NCBI RefSeq assembly: GCF_002162135.1
Contig: NZ_CP021382.1
Location: 3,098,001 to 3,162,000 of the forward strand
Reading direction: 5' to 3'
Origin: Cellvibrio sp. PSBB006
Lineage (GTDB): Bacteria; Pseudomonadota; Gammaproteobacteria; Pseudomonadales; Cellvibrionaceae
DNA: 64,000 nucleotides
The notes below the pieces were generated by a model. The model ran no database searches. It worked only from the letters and a program-made list of their open reading frames with translations, and was not told the DNA's origin. Below, piece by piece: positions 9,901-17,297 of the stretch. Position 1 is the first letter of the stretch; each line of letters opens with the position of its first letter. A program made the position numbers and the translations under genes.

Positions 9901-10231
9901 ATCAAGCACGCGAGCCCCAACAACACCTGCCAACGAGCTAGAGGCAATACTAGCAGCCATTTATGCCGAGGTATTACGCACAGGCCAGGTGGATACTGAA
10001 ACCTCCTTCTTTGATCTTGGCGGCACATCGCTGCAGCTCGTTGAACTGGCAAGTCGCGTGAGTGAGAAACTGGAGAAGAACATTCCCATTACAGCGTTGT
10101 TTCAATTTCCATCTATTGCAGCTTTGGCCAGACACTTATCTGGCTCAGGCGATAAGAAAGGAAAAATGAGTAAAGCCAGAGAGAGAGCTCAACGTCAACG
10201 ACAAATGATCCGACGACTTCAAGTCGCATAA
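3974..10231 (+). CDS. Hybrid trans-AT PKS/NRPS-like megasynthase: ACP-KS-PCP-C-FkbH-ACP
   Basis: A 2085-residue assembly-line enzyme; GGAG seven bases before the ATG supports the start. Domains in order: ACP (about 10-85, phosphopantetheine Ser48 in GVDSIS); ketosynthase (155-575, Cys320 in DTACSAS, then HGTGT and GHAEGAAG); a KS-linker with no acyltransferase, ending in YPFAQQRYW as in trans-AT systems; carrier protein (860-930, Ser886 in LGGTSIT); condensation domain (945-1370, HHxxxD at 1074-1079); FkbH domain (1385-1860) with an SGNH-like N-terminal part, HAD motif DCDNTLW with Asp1588/Asp1590, IDDNP and RTNQFN; final ACP (1960-2050, Ser2019 in LGGTSLQ). FkbH domains take 1,3-bisphosphoglycerate, remove phosphate and load glyceryl on a carrier. 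There is no adenylation domain and no thioesterase. By inference the C domain joins an upstream acyl chain to the glyceryl unit, possibly as an ester. Confidence 0.9.
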   Translation: MDKTNNIGLDKTLKGITDYLKASIQKFSGNPIKRSDETRNIMDLGVDSISLVSIADNIKQDFGIDLPPTVFFEYQSIADLSRYLEDCHSDAIKLSDELLTTGLNQHSVSMRSPSEEHNKPCADFTVDQIFNRFSDKPSAHTQPIHHNTSQEDIAVIGMAGKFPGSKNLDEFWKNLVEQQDLFSDIPEDHFEYKRWREENPDAPDAMYCTRGSFIKDVDKFDAAFFNIPPKEAAILDPQLRHLLEVIYHTLEDAGYANKIRGTNTGMYVGACFHDYELELVRHLGEMSPYFGIGNALTMLANRPSFYLNLKGPSLPLDTACSASLVAINTALGALRSGECDMAFVAGTNLVLSPLHFRYFCAIGALSKSGGSYPFDSRADGYLPGEAIGAVLLKPLSKAERDGDRIHAVIKSAAVNHGGYSASFTAPNVTQEAAVIEKALKAGNIPAESISYIEAHGTGTSLGDPIEVNGLKLAFKNVDHHKNTCALTTAKAHIGHAEGAAGIVGLLKVILSMKHKTIPAMPHLRDLNPYVSLEDTPFVIHRSNQHWQPNPEFPRRAGISSFGIGGAYAHVIVEEYTSQEAETMSEDSPSVFVVSARTKERLMTYAGDLALSIEAQNSLPNNEISLPTLATLVANATTGKIQIHNQNMLIAELGFNLADYIAVSESIVSTWQIPVTPHLIALHHSVNDWLETLKGLHTSVNNSQRAKFSLQDLAYTMQTGRESMAYRFAMVVNNKLELIEGLKSFSQTGETSEPGYFNAVAEDQDIEDFLDCPEGESFIQALAQGGRLTQIAKLWVKGANIPWQHLPANRYSKLANLPHYPFAQQRYWYTDDMDKLIAPPLTAPTAKAEPVNPPSNIRSLLTNIWLKYLSVEGINNEDNFIALGGTSITTTQVVTEINRKLSLDLTIGTFSRCNNFGDLCALVEQETGTKVTAGATEFVIPESKRHDDIPLSSDQLRLWVLSQMYPNNTRHNISAAYHLKGSLDLPLLQNALDLLIERHASLRTVFDLNRGEPAQKVIDHQHVTLELHQLGQDESTHSVINFAAGTIFDLAKGPLFKVTLIETNTREYVLSIVVHHIIADISSCDIIARELLQIYNLLAEGNEPDVRLSSSGQFNDYLVWLNSQDENIKKNDIHFWQGFLKDAPTSLNLPFDFPRQAQQTFRAEQVSFELDSDVFTQLDAVAKQFKATRFTLLFAIFNLLMSRICRQEDILIGVPNGNRNLPDTHNMIGFLSNTLVLRSKVDLQNTLDSLIEDTKSSIFQAFDHQSVGYGDVVSSLNIPSPKNHNPLFQILFNMIERDEVIFSQNDLSLTPMDLPLITLDFDILFTIDVRGHSLRAFMDFNPDLFTSQTARNILESFHLILRDICSAQTSGKTYDLTSTSLLLNAPAVSTAEKPRLIVASTFTAEPLTESIQFWLEKTQLNFTLEFAPYNQVFQELLDPGSQLNQNHQGINLVLVRYDDWLRFDKDAQPSAEIRKRRIFVEFLDALRFSASIQSSPLVLSVLPASGENFALHQEFDRELANVVNTLNNVHILPSDSVTRSYPTTHIFDEVADSAGHVPYKPHYFTALGTSLIRKVRATATLPYKVIALDCDNTLWQGVVGEVGAHGVMVDEARRKFHHFLLEQSKRGVLLCLASKNVEEDVLAVFNSRSDIPLSLKDILSWKINWEPKSRNLQQLSDELKLGLDSFIFIDDNPIECAEVEAALPQVLTIQFPQSAEDIEHLCNSIWDLDTNTVTAEDKNRVAMYRQNIERNRAESESTSFDDFLAKLDLQIDIADMDASSLERVEQLMQRTNQFNATTRRYSASDISNNIKHNNYECKTVHVRDRFGDYGLVGVLFYQINSDHIRLDSFLLSCRVLGKGVEHHMLSELARRAKAAGIPTLHLEYLPSEKNVPIHGFYRSIEAAIWQEENNYFSLSSTQGAVLRFTPAPTERRSQETTERAHQSTKSPRAMAFIARELNTLEKISEAVRVWHSKDIAVSSTRAPTTPANELEAILAAIYAEVLRTGQVDTETSFFDLGGTSLQLVELASRVSEKLEKNIPITALFQFPSIAALARHLSGSGDKKGKMSKARERAQRQRQMIRRLQVA

Positions 10232-10289
10232 TCAGAATCATCCACGGTAATTAAACCCTCAGACCCAACATGAAACATAGGGATAAGTC

Positions 10290-12920
10290 ATGAAACATGA
10301 ATCAAATCCAGTCTCCGACTCTACAGCTATCGCTGTCATTGGTATGTCCTGTCGCTTTCCCGGTGCCGATAACATCGACCAATTCTGGAACAACCTCAAA
10401 AATGGTGTGGAAAGCGTTGAGATTTTGAATGAGCAGGACTTAAGGGAAAGTGGTATCACAGCAGACATATACGGCCATCCAAATTATGTCCGATCTGCTC
10501 CGATATTAAACAATGTCGAGATGTTTGACGCTGGATTTTTTGGCTTCAGTCCGGGAGAGGCAAAAATTCTTGACCCACAACGTCGTTTATTTCTGATGTG
10601 CGGTTGGGAGGTATTTGAAGATGCGGGTTACAACCCTTATTCGCTGGATATTCCCGTCGCAGTCTACGGCTCTGCAGGAGTGACCCAATATTACAATGCA
10701 AAGCTATGCGGTAATGACGAAATCTACAAAACAGCTGGCGAGCAGCAGATTCTTATTAGCAATGACAAAGATCATCTTCCGACTCATCTCTCTTATAAAT
10801 TGAATTTAAAAGGGCCGAGTATCAACGTCAACACAGCATGTTCATCATCCCTGGTCGCAGTGCATCTGGCTCGCATGAGTTTGTTACTGGGAGAATGCGA
10901 CATGGCCATCGCTGGTGGCGCGTCAGTGATGGTTCCCCACAAAGCGGGATATATGTATGTGGAAGACAGTATCCTATCACGGGATGGACATTGCCGCGCA
11001 TTCGATGAGGACGGCTCCGGTACTTTATGGGGAAGTGGCTGTGGCGTGGTGTTGTTAAAACGTCTTGAAGATGCTCTGCGTGACAATGACAATATTCGCG
11101 CGATTATTCGCGGTTCGGCTATCAATAACGATGGCAATGAGAAAGTCGGTTACACCGCTCCAAGTGTTGAAGGACAGTCGGAGGTCGTCATACAGGCATT
11201 GGCTTCGGCAGATCTGGAGCCGCGCGATATTTCTTATATTGAAGCTCATGGAACTGGCACTAAACTGGGCGACCCGATCGAAGTGGCAGCACTGGTTAAT
11301 GTTTTTGAGGAATTCGAACAATCTGATAGTTCATGCTTGATAGGCTCTGTAAAACCAAACATTGGCCATCTTGGTGCTGCTGCTGGAATTGCTTCTTTTA
11401 TCAAAGGTGTGCTCGCGCTTGAGAATAAGCAAATTCCACCTAGCATCAATTTTTCAAGGCCCAACACTAAAATTGATTTCGCTAACTCTCCCTTCAAGGT
11501 TAACAATGCCTTAACCGAGTGGACTCAGGACATAAGGCGTCTTGGTGTGAGTTCTCTTGCCGTTGGCGGCACCAATTGCCATATCGTCATGGAAGAAGCG
11601 CCACTGCGAGTTCAACCCCCGTCAACAGTTAATGGCCACATCGCCTTACTCCTAAGTGCTCGAACTAATACGGCTCTCGCGCAGCAAGCATCAAATCTCG
11701 CCAACTATTGTTTGAATACGGATGATGCAGCTTTGGAGGATATCGCCTATACGCTTCAGTTTGGCCGGAACAGTTTTGAAAAGCGGGCCGTTATATTTGT
11801 CGAAAATATCGGTGATGCTATCGTCAAGCTGGATAAGCTCTCTGCCGGCGAGGGTGATGCCTATTGCCATGCAGATAACCATGCCAGCTTTTTGTATCCA
11901 TCCCAGATCGCAAATGCCAGACTCGACTCGATAAAAAGATGGTTAAATCAGGAAACGATCAACTGGATGGAGGATGGCATCGCTATTGGCAATCGTATCC
12001 CTTTGCCAACCTATCCGTTTGAAATGCAGAGATATTGGATCGATTTTGATCGTAAACAAACAGACCTCTCCCGGGAGTTCAAGCTGAATAACAAGACCGG
12101 AGCACCCGGCGAGTGGTTTTATGAACAATCCTGGCAACGTAAAACGCTACGCCCGCTTTTACCGGAAGAATTGATAACCGGTGCTCAATGGCTGGTGTTT
12201 TCCAATAACAACAATTTTTGTAATAAGTTGATTCAATCCCTGATCGATATTGGTGAGTCGGTCGTTGTTGTCACCCAAGGTGATAGTTTTGAAAAAATTG
12301 GCGAGGGGCGTTATAAGCTGAATCCATCCCGCTTCACGGAATACGACTTACTGGTGCAAAACCTGCAGGATTCCTTTGAGCTACCCAGTCGGGTATTGCA
12401 CTTATGGGCTGTGGAGAGCCGTAACCGTGAACCCTCATCGGCAAATATGGAGACATTCCGTAGTACGCAGTTTAAGTGCTATTACAGCGTGCTAAATTTA
12501 GTGCAGTCCCTAAATCGCCACAAGTTCAATAGCAATCTTTCCATTAAGGTTCTGACCAGTGACATGCACGACATCACTGGCGGCGAAAAAATTCGCCCGG
12601 AAAAGGCCTCCATTATCGGCCTGGTAAAGGTTCTGCAGCAGGAATTTCAGAATATCTCTTGCCAAACGATCGACCTGTATCTACCAACCAAAAATTCCGA
12701 AGAGGAAAACGAGCTTCTGCAACAGATTGGCAAAGAAATCCGTAATGACAACGCAGAGATTATTTGTGCTTTCCGCAACAGCCGTCGCTGGGTCCAAAGT
12801 TATGAGCGCATTGAGATCAATGCAGAGATCAGCAAAAATAGTCCCCTCAAAAAGGGGGCATTTATCTGGTGTATGACGGTTTGGTTGGTATCGGCTTGGA
12901 AATATCCAAGACGTTACTGA
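10290..12920 (+). CDS. Trans-AT PKS, N-terminal part: KS and first half of KR (frameshifted)
   Basis: The frame begins 58 bases after the previous megasynthase, with GGATAA seven bases before the ATG. Residues 11-435 are a complete ketosynthase (Cys184 in NTACSSS, HGTGT, NIGHLGAAAG). The KS-linker ends in LPTYPFEMQRYW without an acyltransferase, so malonyl must come from the separate AT protein. From about 600 the structural half of a ketoreductase begins (EWFYEQSWQRK onwards). The frame is lost in the A5G5 run at 12849-12858, just before the NADPH-binding loop; the last 21 residues are out of frame and meaningless. The rest of the KR and the carrier protein continue in the -1 frame (see 12857). 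Joined, the two parts give one protein of about 1232 residues. Confidence 0.88.
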   Translation: MKHESNPVSDSTAIAVIGMSCRFPGADNIDQFWNNLKNGVESVEILNEQDLRESGITADIYGHPNYVRSAPILNNVEMFDAGFFGFSPGEAKILDPQRRLFLMCGWEVFEDAGYNPYSLDIPVAVYGSAGVTQYYNAKLCGNDEIYKTAGEQQILISNDKDHLPTHLSYKLNLKGPSINVNTACSSSLVAVHLARMSLLLGECDMAIAGGASVMVPHKAGYMYVEDSILSRDGHCRAFDEDGSGTLWGSGCGVVLLKRLEDALRDNDNIRAIIRGSAINNDGNEKVGYTAPSVEGQSEVVIQALASADLEPRDISYIEAHGTGTKLGDPIEVAALVNVFEEFEQSDSSCLIGSVKPNIGHLGAAAGIASFIKGVLALENKQIPPSINFSRPNTKIDFANSPFKVNNALTEWTQDIRRLGVSSLAVGGTNCHIVMEEAPLRVQPPSTVNGHIALLLSARTNTALAQQASNLANYCLNTDDAALEDIAYTLQFGRNSFEKRAVIFVENIGDAIVKLDKLSAGEGDAYCHADNHASFLYPSQIANARLDSIKRWLNQETINWMEDGIAIGNRIPLPTYPFEMQRYWIDFDRKQTDLSREFKLNNKTGAPGEWFYEQSWQRKTLRPLLPEELITGAQWLVFSNNNNFCNKLIQSLIDIGESVVVVTQGDSFEKIGEGRYKLNPSRFTEYDLLVQNLQDSFELPSRVLHLWAVESRNREPSSANMETFRSTQFKCYYSVLNLVQSLNRHKFNSNLSIKVLTSDMHDITGGEKIRPEKASIIGLVKVLQQEFQNISCQTIDLYLPTKNSEEENELLQQIGKEIRNDNAEIICAFRNSRRWVQSYERIEINAEISKNSPLKKGAFIWCMTVWLVSAWKYPRRY
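12849..12858 (+). other. Frameshift site in the KS-KR-PCP gene (A5G5)
   Basis: The 0-frame reads AAA AAG GGG GCA. Restoring the ketoreductase needs one extra G or a -1 ribosomal slip. The bases at 12851-12857 fit the canonical X_XXY_YYZ slippery heptamer (A_AAG_GGG). An undercalled G-run in the assembly or a real mutation would look the same. The similar one-base deficit in rep at 24405 favours a sequence error. Confidence 0.85.
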
Positions 12921-13987
12921 GTGATTACCAAGCTACTGTACTGGTTCTGGGTGATGTATCTATGCCACCACAGCAAGATTGGGATACTTGGGTGGCTACC
13001 CACGATCCCAAAGAAGATATTTCCGTGAAGATCGACGGCTTTAAGGAATTGGCCGAACTCGGCGGTATTTTCCTCGCACCGATGCCGCACGACAATGATG
13101 TCACCCAACTATCAGAAATTGTCGCAAAAGCGGAAAAACAATACGGTAGATTCAACGGTGTGATCCATTGTTCCGGTGGTTCCGCAAATGGCCATGTACG
13201 TGCAGTTAATAAAGCTTCTCATGAGCTCACTGAGCGTGACTTTATCACCGTACCCTACGCATTGATGGCTCTGGATAGCGTATTTGAAAAACGAGACCTG
13301 GATTTCCGCTTAGTGATGAGTTCCCTCGGTTCGATCCTGGGTGGAATTCTATTTGTCTCCTATGGTTCATCCAATTGTCTGGCTGCTTCATTTGCTGAGT
13401 ACAGCAACGCATTTAAACCGTATCGCTGGAACGTGCAATGCTGGGACTCGTGGGACATTGAATGGAAGATTGTGGATTATAAAAACACCACACTTCACGA
13501 TAACATTACGGATCGCTTACGGGCCATCGCATTGACAGTTGACGAAGGGTTGGATTGTTTCCATCGCAGCCTGGCTTACAACTCTCGCTATCACATAACA
13601 ATTTCCTCCACAGACTTACAAGCACGTATCGACAAGTGGGTGAACAAACAAACCATGGAAGGTTTCAAAGCCGATACATCCAAAACGCAAAAACGACACC
13701 CACGTCCGGCCATCAGTACCGATTTTTCAGAACCAATCAATGCATTAGAAAAAACCCTGGCCTCTGCATTCGAGAAGTTACTGGATATTGATGCCGTAGG
13801 GCGTCATGACAACTTCTTTGAACTGGGCGGACATTCACTGCTGGCGACCCAGCTGATTACCGAACTGCGCAGCACGTTGAATGCTGATATGGCTATCTCA
13901 GATGTGCTGGAGAGTCCTACTGTGGAAAAGCTCGGGATGATCTTGCAAGCTGAGAATAATGTCGCGGCTGAGATTGAACCGGTTTAA
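12857..13987 (+). CDS. Trans-AT PKS, C-terminal part: catalytic KR half and PCP (frameshifted)
   Basis: This is the continuation of the preceding KS-KR protein in the -1 frame. The joined junction reads LKKGGIYLVYDGLVGIG, matching the conserved KGGxYL..G..GxG start of the KR Rossmann fold. The glycine motif is somewhat worn (YDGLVGIG instead of TGGLGGIG). The catalytic Ser, Tyr and Asn are present (VMSSLGS; VSYGSSN). Neither the LDD nor the Trp fingerprint is clear, so product stereochemistry cannot be read. The end is a carrier protein with LGGHSLLAT around the phosphopantetheine serine. No thioesterase follows. Without frame correction only weak internal starts (a GTG at 12869) could express this half, and it would lack the KR structural half, so a split functional gene is unlikely. 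Confidence 0.82.
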   Translation, partial: GIYLVYDGLVGIGLEISKTLLSDYQATVLVLGDVSMPPQQDWDTWVATHDPKEDISVKIDGFKELAELGGIFLAPMPHDNDVTQLSEIVAKAEKQYGRFNGVIHCSGGSANGHVRAVNKASHELTERDFITVPYALMALDSVFEKRDLDFRLVMSSLGSILGGILFVSYGSSNCLAASFAEYSNAFKPYRWNVQCWDSWDIEWKIVDYKNTTLHDNITDRLRAIALTVDEGLDCFHRSLAYNSRYHITISSTDLQARIDKWVNKQTMEGFKADTSKTQKRHPRPAISTDFSEPINALEKTLASAFEKLLDIDAVGRHDNFFELGGHSLLATQLITELRSTLNADMAISDVLESPTVEKLGMILQAENNVAAEIEPV

Positions 13988-14015
13988 TCCGGTTCTGCGA
14001 ATAGGGAGACAGCCA

Positions 14016-17000
14016 ATGTCAATACAGCGCAATCACTCGGCGATTACCAAACCTGTTGTGTTTATGTTGCCGGGCCAGGGAAGCCAGTATTATCAGATGG
14101 GAAGAGATCTTTATGAACATCTGCCTCGGTTTCGGTACTGGATGGAGACACTCGATAAAAAAGTTCAGGAACGCGTTGGGTTTTCCGTCATTGAAGATTT
14201 ATTCCACACAAGCCACGGAAAAAGCAAACCTTTTATAGATCTGGCCAGGTCCCACCCGGCAATCGTGCTCGTGGAATACTCTCTAGCAAAAACGATCATG
14301 GAAACAGGAATTACACCAGACTATTTTGTCGGAGCCAGTCTTGGTGAGTTTTCTGCAGCCGCACTTGGCGAAGCAATATCTCTGGATACATTGTTCGATC
14401 TGGTACTACACCAAGGCGAGCAGTTGGGTACAGAAAAGAGCAATCTGGGCATGACATCTGTATTAATAGAGGCACATCGGCTACTGCCCATCATAGAAAA
14501 ATACGGATGCGAAGTTGCAGGCGAGCACAGTGCATCACACTTTGTTATCGCCGGCTATAAAGCTGCTTTGGATATGTGTCACGCAGTATTTAAGTCCGAA
14601 GACATTCCCTTTCAACCACTTACGGTAAACCAGGCATTTCATTGCAGCCTTCTGGACACAGAGAAGAACAAGCTGTTGCCATTTATCCTGGCGCATCATT
14701 ATGCAGGCTTAAACAAACCTCTGTTTTCGTGCGCCACAAAAGAAAAAATGCTTTCTATTCCCCAGGATCACTTCTGGAGAGTTATCCGCGAGCCTATTTA
14801 CTTTCGCTCGACAATTCAACTTATTGAAAGGGAAGGTCCCTGTATTTATCTGGATCTTGGCCCATCCTCCACATTGACCAATTTCGCCAAAATGAATATC
14901 GGCAATGATTCACAATCCAAATTTTTTTCCGTCATGGACCCCTTTGGCAGCGACCTTAACCGCCTTGAAAAACTACTTGGCTATTTCGGGAAAGAGTTAG
15001 CTGCCCTGAATCACAACACACAACAAGGTAGTGGCCCTATGAACGCTTATGTTTTCCCTGGTCAAGGCTCTCAGTTTATTAGTATGGGAAAAGATCTATT
15101 TCGTGAATTCCCCGATATCGTTGCCACGGCAGACCAGATCCTTGGCTACTCCATAGAAAATTTGTGCACCCAAGATCAGGAAAAAAAGCTGAACCTGACC
15201 CAGTATACTCAGCCAGCACTGTATGTAGTTGAAGCCATGTCTTACCTGAAGGCGGCACGCGAACACGGTGAGCCGCATGTCGTTGCCGGGCACAGTCTGG
15301 GGGAATACTCTGCGCTCTTTGCCGCTGGTGTATTTGATTTTGCTACCGGTCTTAAGCTGGTTAAACGCCGTGGGGAATTAATGAGTACGGCAAAGGTTGA
15401 TGGCGGCATGGCGGCAGTCCTTAACATTGATAGCGAACGAATTACCGGCATCCTCCGCAAAGGAAACCTTAGCGGAATCGACGTAGCCAATTTCAATAAA
15501 CCAACCCAAACAGTGATTGCCGGACCCAAAGATCAGTTGGCCACCGCCGCTCGTTTGTTTGAGCGAGCGGGCGCCAATTTTATTCCCTTGAATGTCAGTG
15601 CACCATTCCATTCTCGCTATATGAAATCTATAGAAGTCGAGTTTTCCGACTATTTACAACAATTTTCATTTAAACCACCGCGTGTACCCGTTATATCAAA
15701 CGTGACAGCACGTCCACATGACCCTTCTACAATCAAAAACTTGCTTGCACAGCAAATAAGTCACCCTGTTCGTTGGACGGAAACTATTTGCTACCTGATG
15801 GGCCAGGGCGACTTCAATTATCTGGAGCTGGGCCCTGGTGATGTATTAACAAAATTGATCACCAGTATCGTGCAGCACTGCGAACCGATTCAGAGTGATG
15901 AGCCCCTGCACAAATATCCTCCGATGCACGCATCAGCGCACGGTCTATCGTCATCCTCACGAAATAACGATACCAGCGAAATCAGTCCGACAGCTGATGA
16001 AAAGAAGGTCATTGGGGATGATCAGGGTTTGTCTGATTTCTTCAACGTTCGGTCCAATTATGTAATCAGACCCTTGGACTGTCAGCAGCATGAGTTAATC
16101 AGCGAGTTAAGTAAGTCAGGATCACTGACGTTCGCAGCAATAACGCACGACGCTATTGTGAACGACGCAGATGCTTTAAATAAAATTTTATCACTCAATA
16201 AGATATACCCCAATCTGGGTGTCGGTATCACAGCGGACATTATTTATCCCGAGCGTGAAACTTCACTGATAAATAGCCTATTGCGTTCCACCGTCCGACA
16301 TTTTTATGCGAAACATTACTATCGCGTTTCCGCCGCCTTAACCAAACTGCGTGTTAAGACAGCGCTACGCGACAAAGATCGTGGAACACTGATGGTTGAA
16401 GTTGGTAGTCTGGAAGAAGCCAGAAATTTTCTACGCCCACCAGAAAGAAAGATTGTAGAAAACTTATTGTCTTCCGGCGAAATCACACCTCAGGAAGCCG
16501 CTCAAGCATTGGATATCAACCTTGCTGACGCCATTGTTTACAACGGTGACTGGCGAGAGCTTCAATCGCTTGTTCAAATGCGTGACGATCTATTCAAGCC
16601 TGATAGTCCCTCCAGCCAAAGGAAGCCTTACATTGGTAGTACGGGCTCCATTGGATCCCCTATATCTATTGCTCGCGCTATGAATTGCGGAGCGGATTTT
16701 GTTTGCGCTGGTGATATTTTTCTTTGTACGCAAGAGTCCGGCCTGGATACCACGGCCAAAAATTTACTGCAAAGTGCTGATAATTCAAATTTTATACAGA
16801 TTCCTGATGCGGACCTTTTCGAGTTCGGTAGGAAATTGTCGGTCATAAATAGCCAATCCGATTATATCCATGCCGCCACCAGCTTATATTCGTTATGGAA
16901 AAAGGAGCCTTCGCTTGATGCCATGAGTGACGCTGGAAAAGTTTATCTGGAAACTCACTTTTTTCATGAAGGTTTAGCGATTGCCTGGAACAATCTGGTA

Positions 17001-17291
17001 TCAGAAAATATTTACTTCAGTAATGAGGAGATCGCCGCGGCAAATACCAATTCGCGCATTAAGATGACGTTGTTATTCAAGCATTACTTAAAAAAATTAC
17101 GGAACAGGTCACCTTTACATGTGAACGAGCTGGATCGCGAAATTGCTGACTTAAATCAGTGGTTAAACAAAAATGGAGAATCGCCATGGAATAACCGAGG
17201 CGCTTACAGTGCGGTCAATAACCTAATTGATGCGGCGGTCGTTGTAACTAACCAGAATATGAAACTGGTTTCTTCACAGGCTTTCGGATAA
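14016..17291 (+). CDS. Trans-acting acyltransferase: AT-AT with degenerate PfaD-like ER
   Basis: The start was chosen at the ATG at 14016, preceded by AGGGAG; upstream in-frame codons overlap the previous gene. AT1 (about 12-320) has GQGSQYY and GASLGE with Ser108. AT2 (342-640) has GQGSQ, GHSLGE with Ser427 and APFHS, the pattern of malonyl-specific trans-ATs. In such tandem pairs one domain loads malonyl onto the KS modules; the other is often an acyl hydrolase that clears stalled chains, and AT1 is the candidate here. Residues about 690-1080 align by eye with the PfaD/PksE enoylreductase: VSAALTKLRVK, a PxPE-like RPPERK, then GSIGSP and the C-terminal helices. The SGGHTD cofactor/catalytic segment is replaced by YNGD, and the N-terminal GAAGL loop is gone, so this ER is probably inactive. 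The AT-AT-ER order recalls MmpC of mupirocin biosynthesis. Confidence 0.88.
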   Translation: MSIQRNHSAITKPVVFMLPGQGSQYYQMGRDLYEHLPRFRYWMETLDKKVQERVGFSVIEDLFHTSHGKSKPFIDLARSHPAIVLVEYSLAKTIMETGITPDYFVGASLGEFSAAALGEAISLDTLFDLVLHQGEQLGTEKSNLGMTSVLIEAHRLLPIIEKYGCEVAGEHSASHFVIAGYKAALDMCHAVFKSEDIPFQPLTVNQAFHCSLLDTEKNKLLPFILAHHYAGLNKPLFSCATKEKMLSIPQDHFWRVIREPIYFRSTIQLIEREGPCIYLDLGPSSTLTNFAKMNIGNDSQSKFFSVMDPFGSDLNRLEKLLGYFGKELAALNHNTQQGSGPMNAYVFPGQGSQFISMGKDLFREFPDIVATADQILGYSIENLCTQDQEKKLNLTQYTQPALYVVEAMSYLKAAREHGEPHVVAGHSLGEYSALFAAGVFDFATGLKLVKRRGELMSTAKVDGGMAAVLNIDSERITGILRKGNLSGIDVANFNKPTQTVIAGPKDQLATAARLFERAGANFIPLNVSAPFHSRYMKSIEVEFSDYLQQFSFKPPRVPVISNVTARPHDPSTIKNLLAQQISHPVRWTETICYLMGQGDFNYLELGPGDVLTKLITSIVQHCEPIQSDEPLHKYPPMHASAHGLSSSSRNNDTSEISPTADEKKVIGDDQGLSDFFNVRSNYVIRPLDCQQHELISELSKSGSLTFAAITHDAIVNDADALNKILSLNKIYPNLGVGITADIIYPERETSLINSLLRSTVRHFYAKHYYRVSAALTKLRVKTALRDKDRGTLMVEVGSLEEARNFLRPPERKIVENLLSSGEITPQEAAQALDINLADAIVYNGDWRELQSLVQMRDDLFKPDSPSSQRKPYIGSTGSIGSPISIARAMNCGADFVCAGDIFLCTQESGLDTTAKNLLQSADNSNFIQIPDADLFEFGRKLSVINSQSDYIHAATSLYSLWKKEPSLDAMSDAGKVYLETHFFHEGLAIAWNNLVSENIYFSNEEIAAANTNSRIKMTLLFKHYLKKLRNRSPLHVNELDREIADLNQWLNKNGESPWNNRGAYSAVNNLIDAAVVVTNQNMKLVSSQAFG

Positions 17292-17297
17292 TACCCC

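Noticed and set aside
10262..10298. Repeated ATGAAACAT at the start of the KS-KR gene as a possible duplicated start
   Set aside because: The first copy (10270) leads into a different frame; only the ATG at 10290, after GGATAA, opens the KS.
12869..13987. Independent KR-PCP gene starting at the GTG
   Set aside because: It would begin in the middle of the KR Rossmann motif without a ribosome site; the upstream frame supplies the missing half, so this is one interrupted gene.
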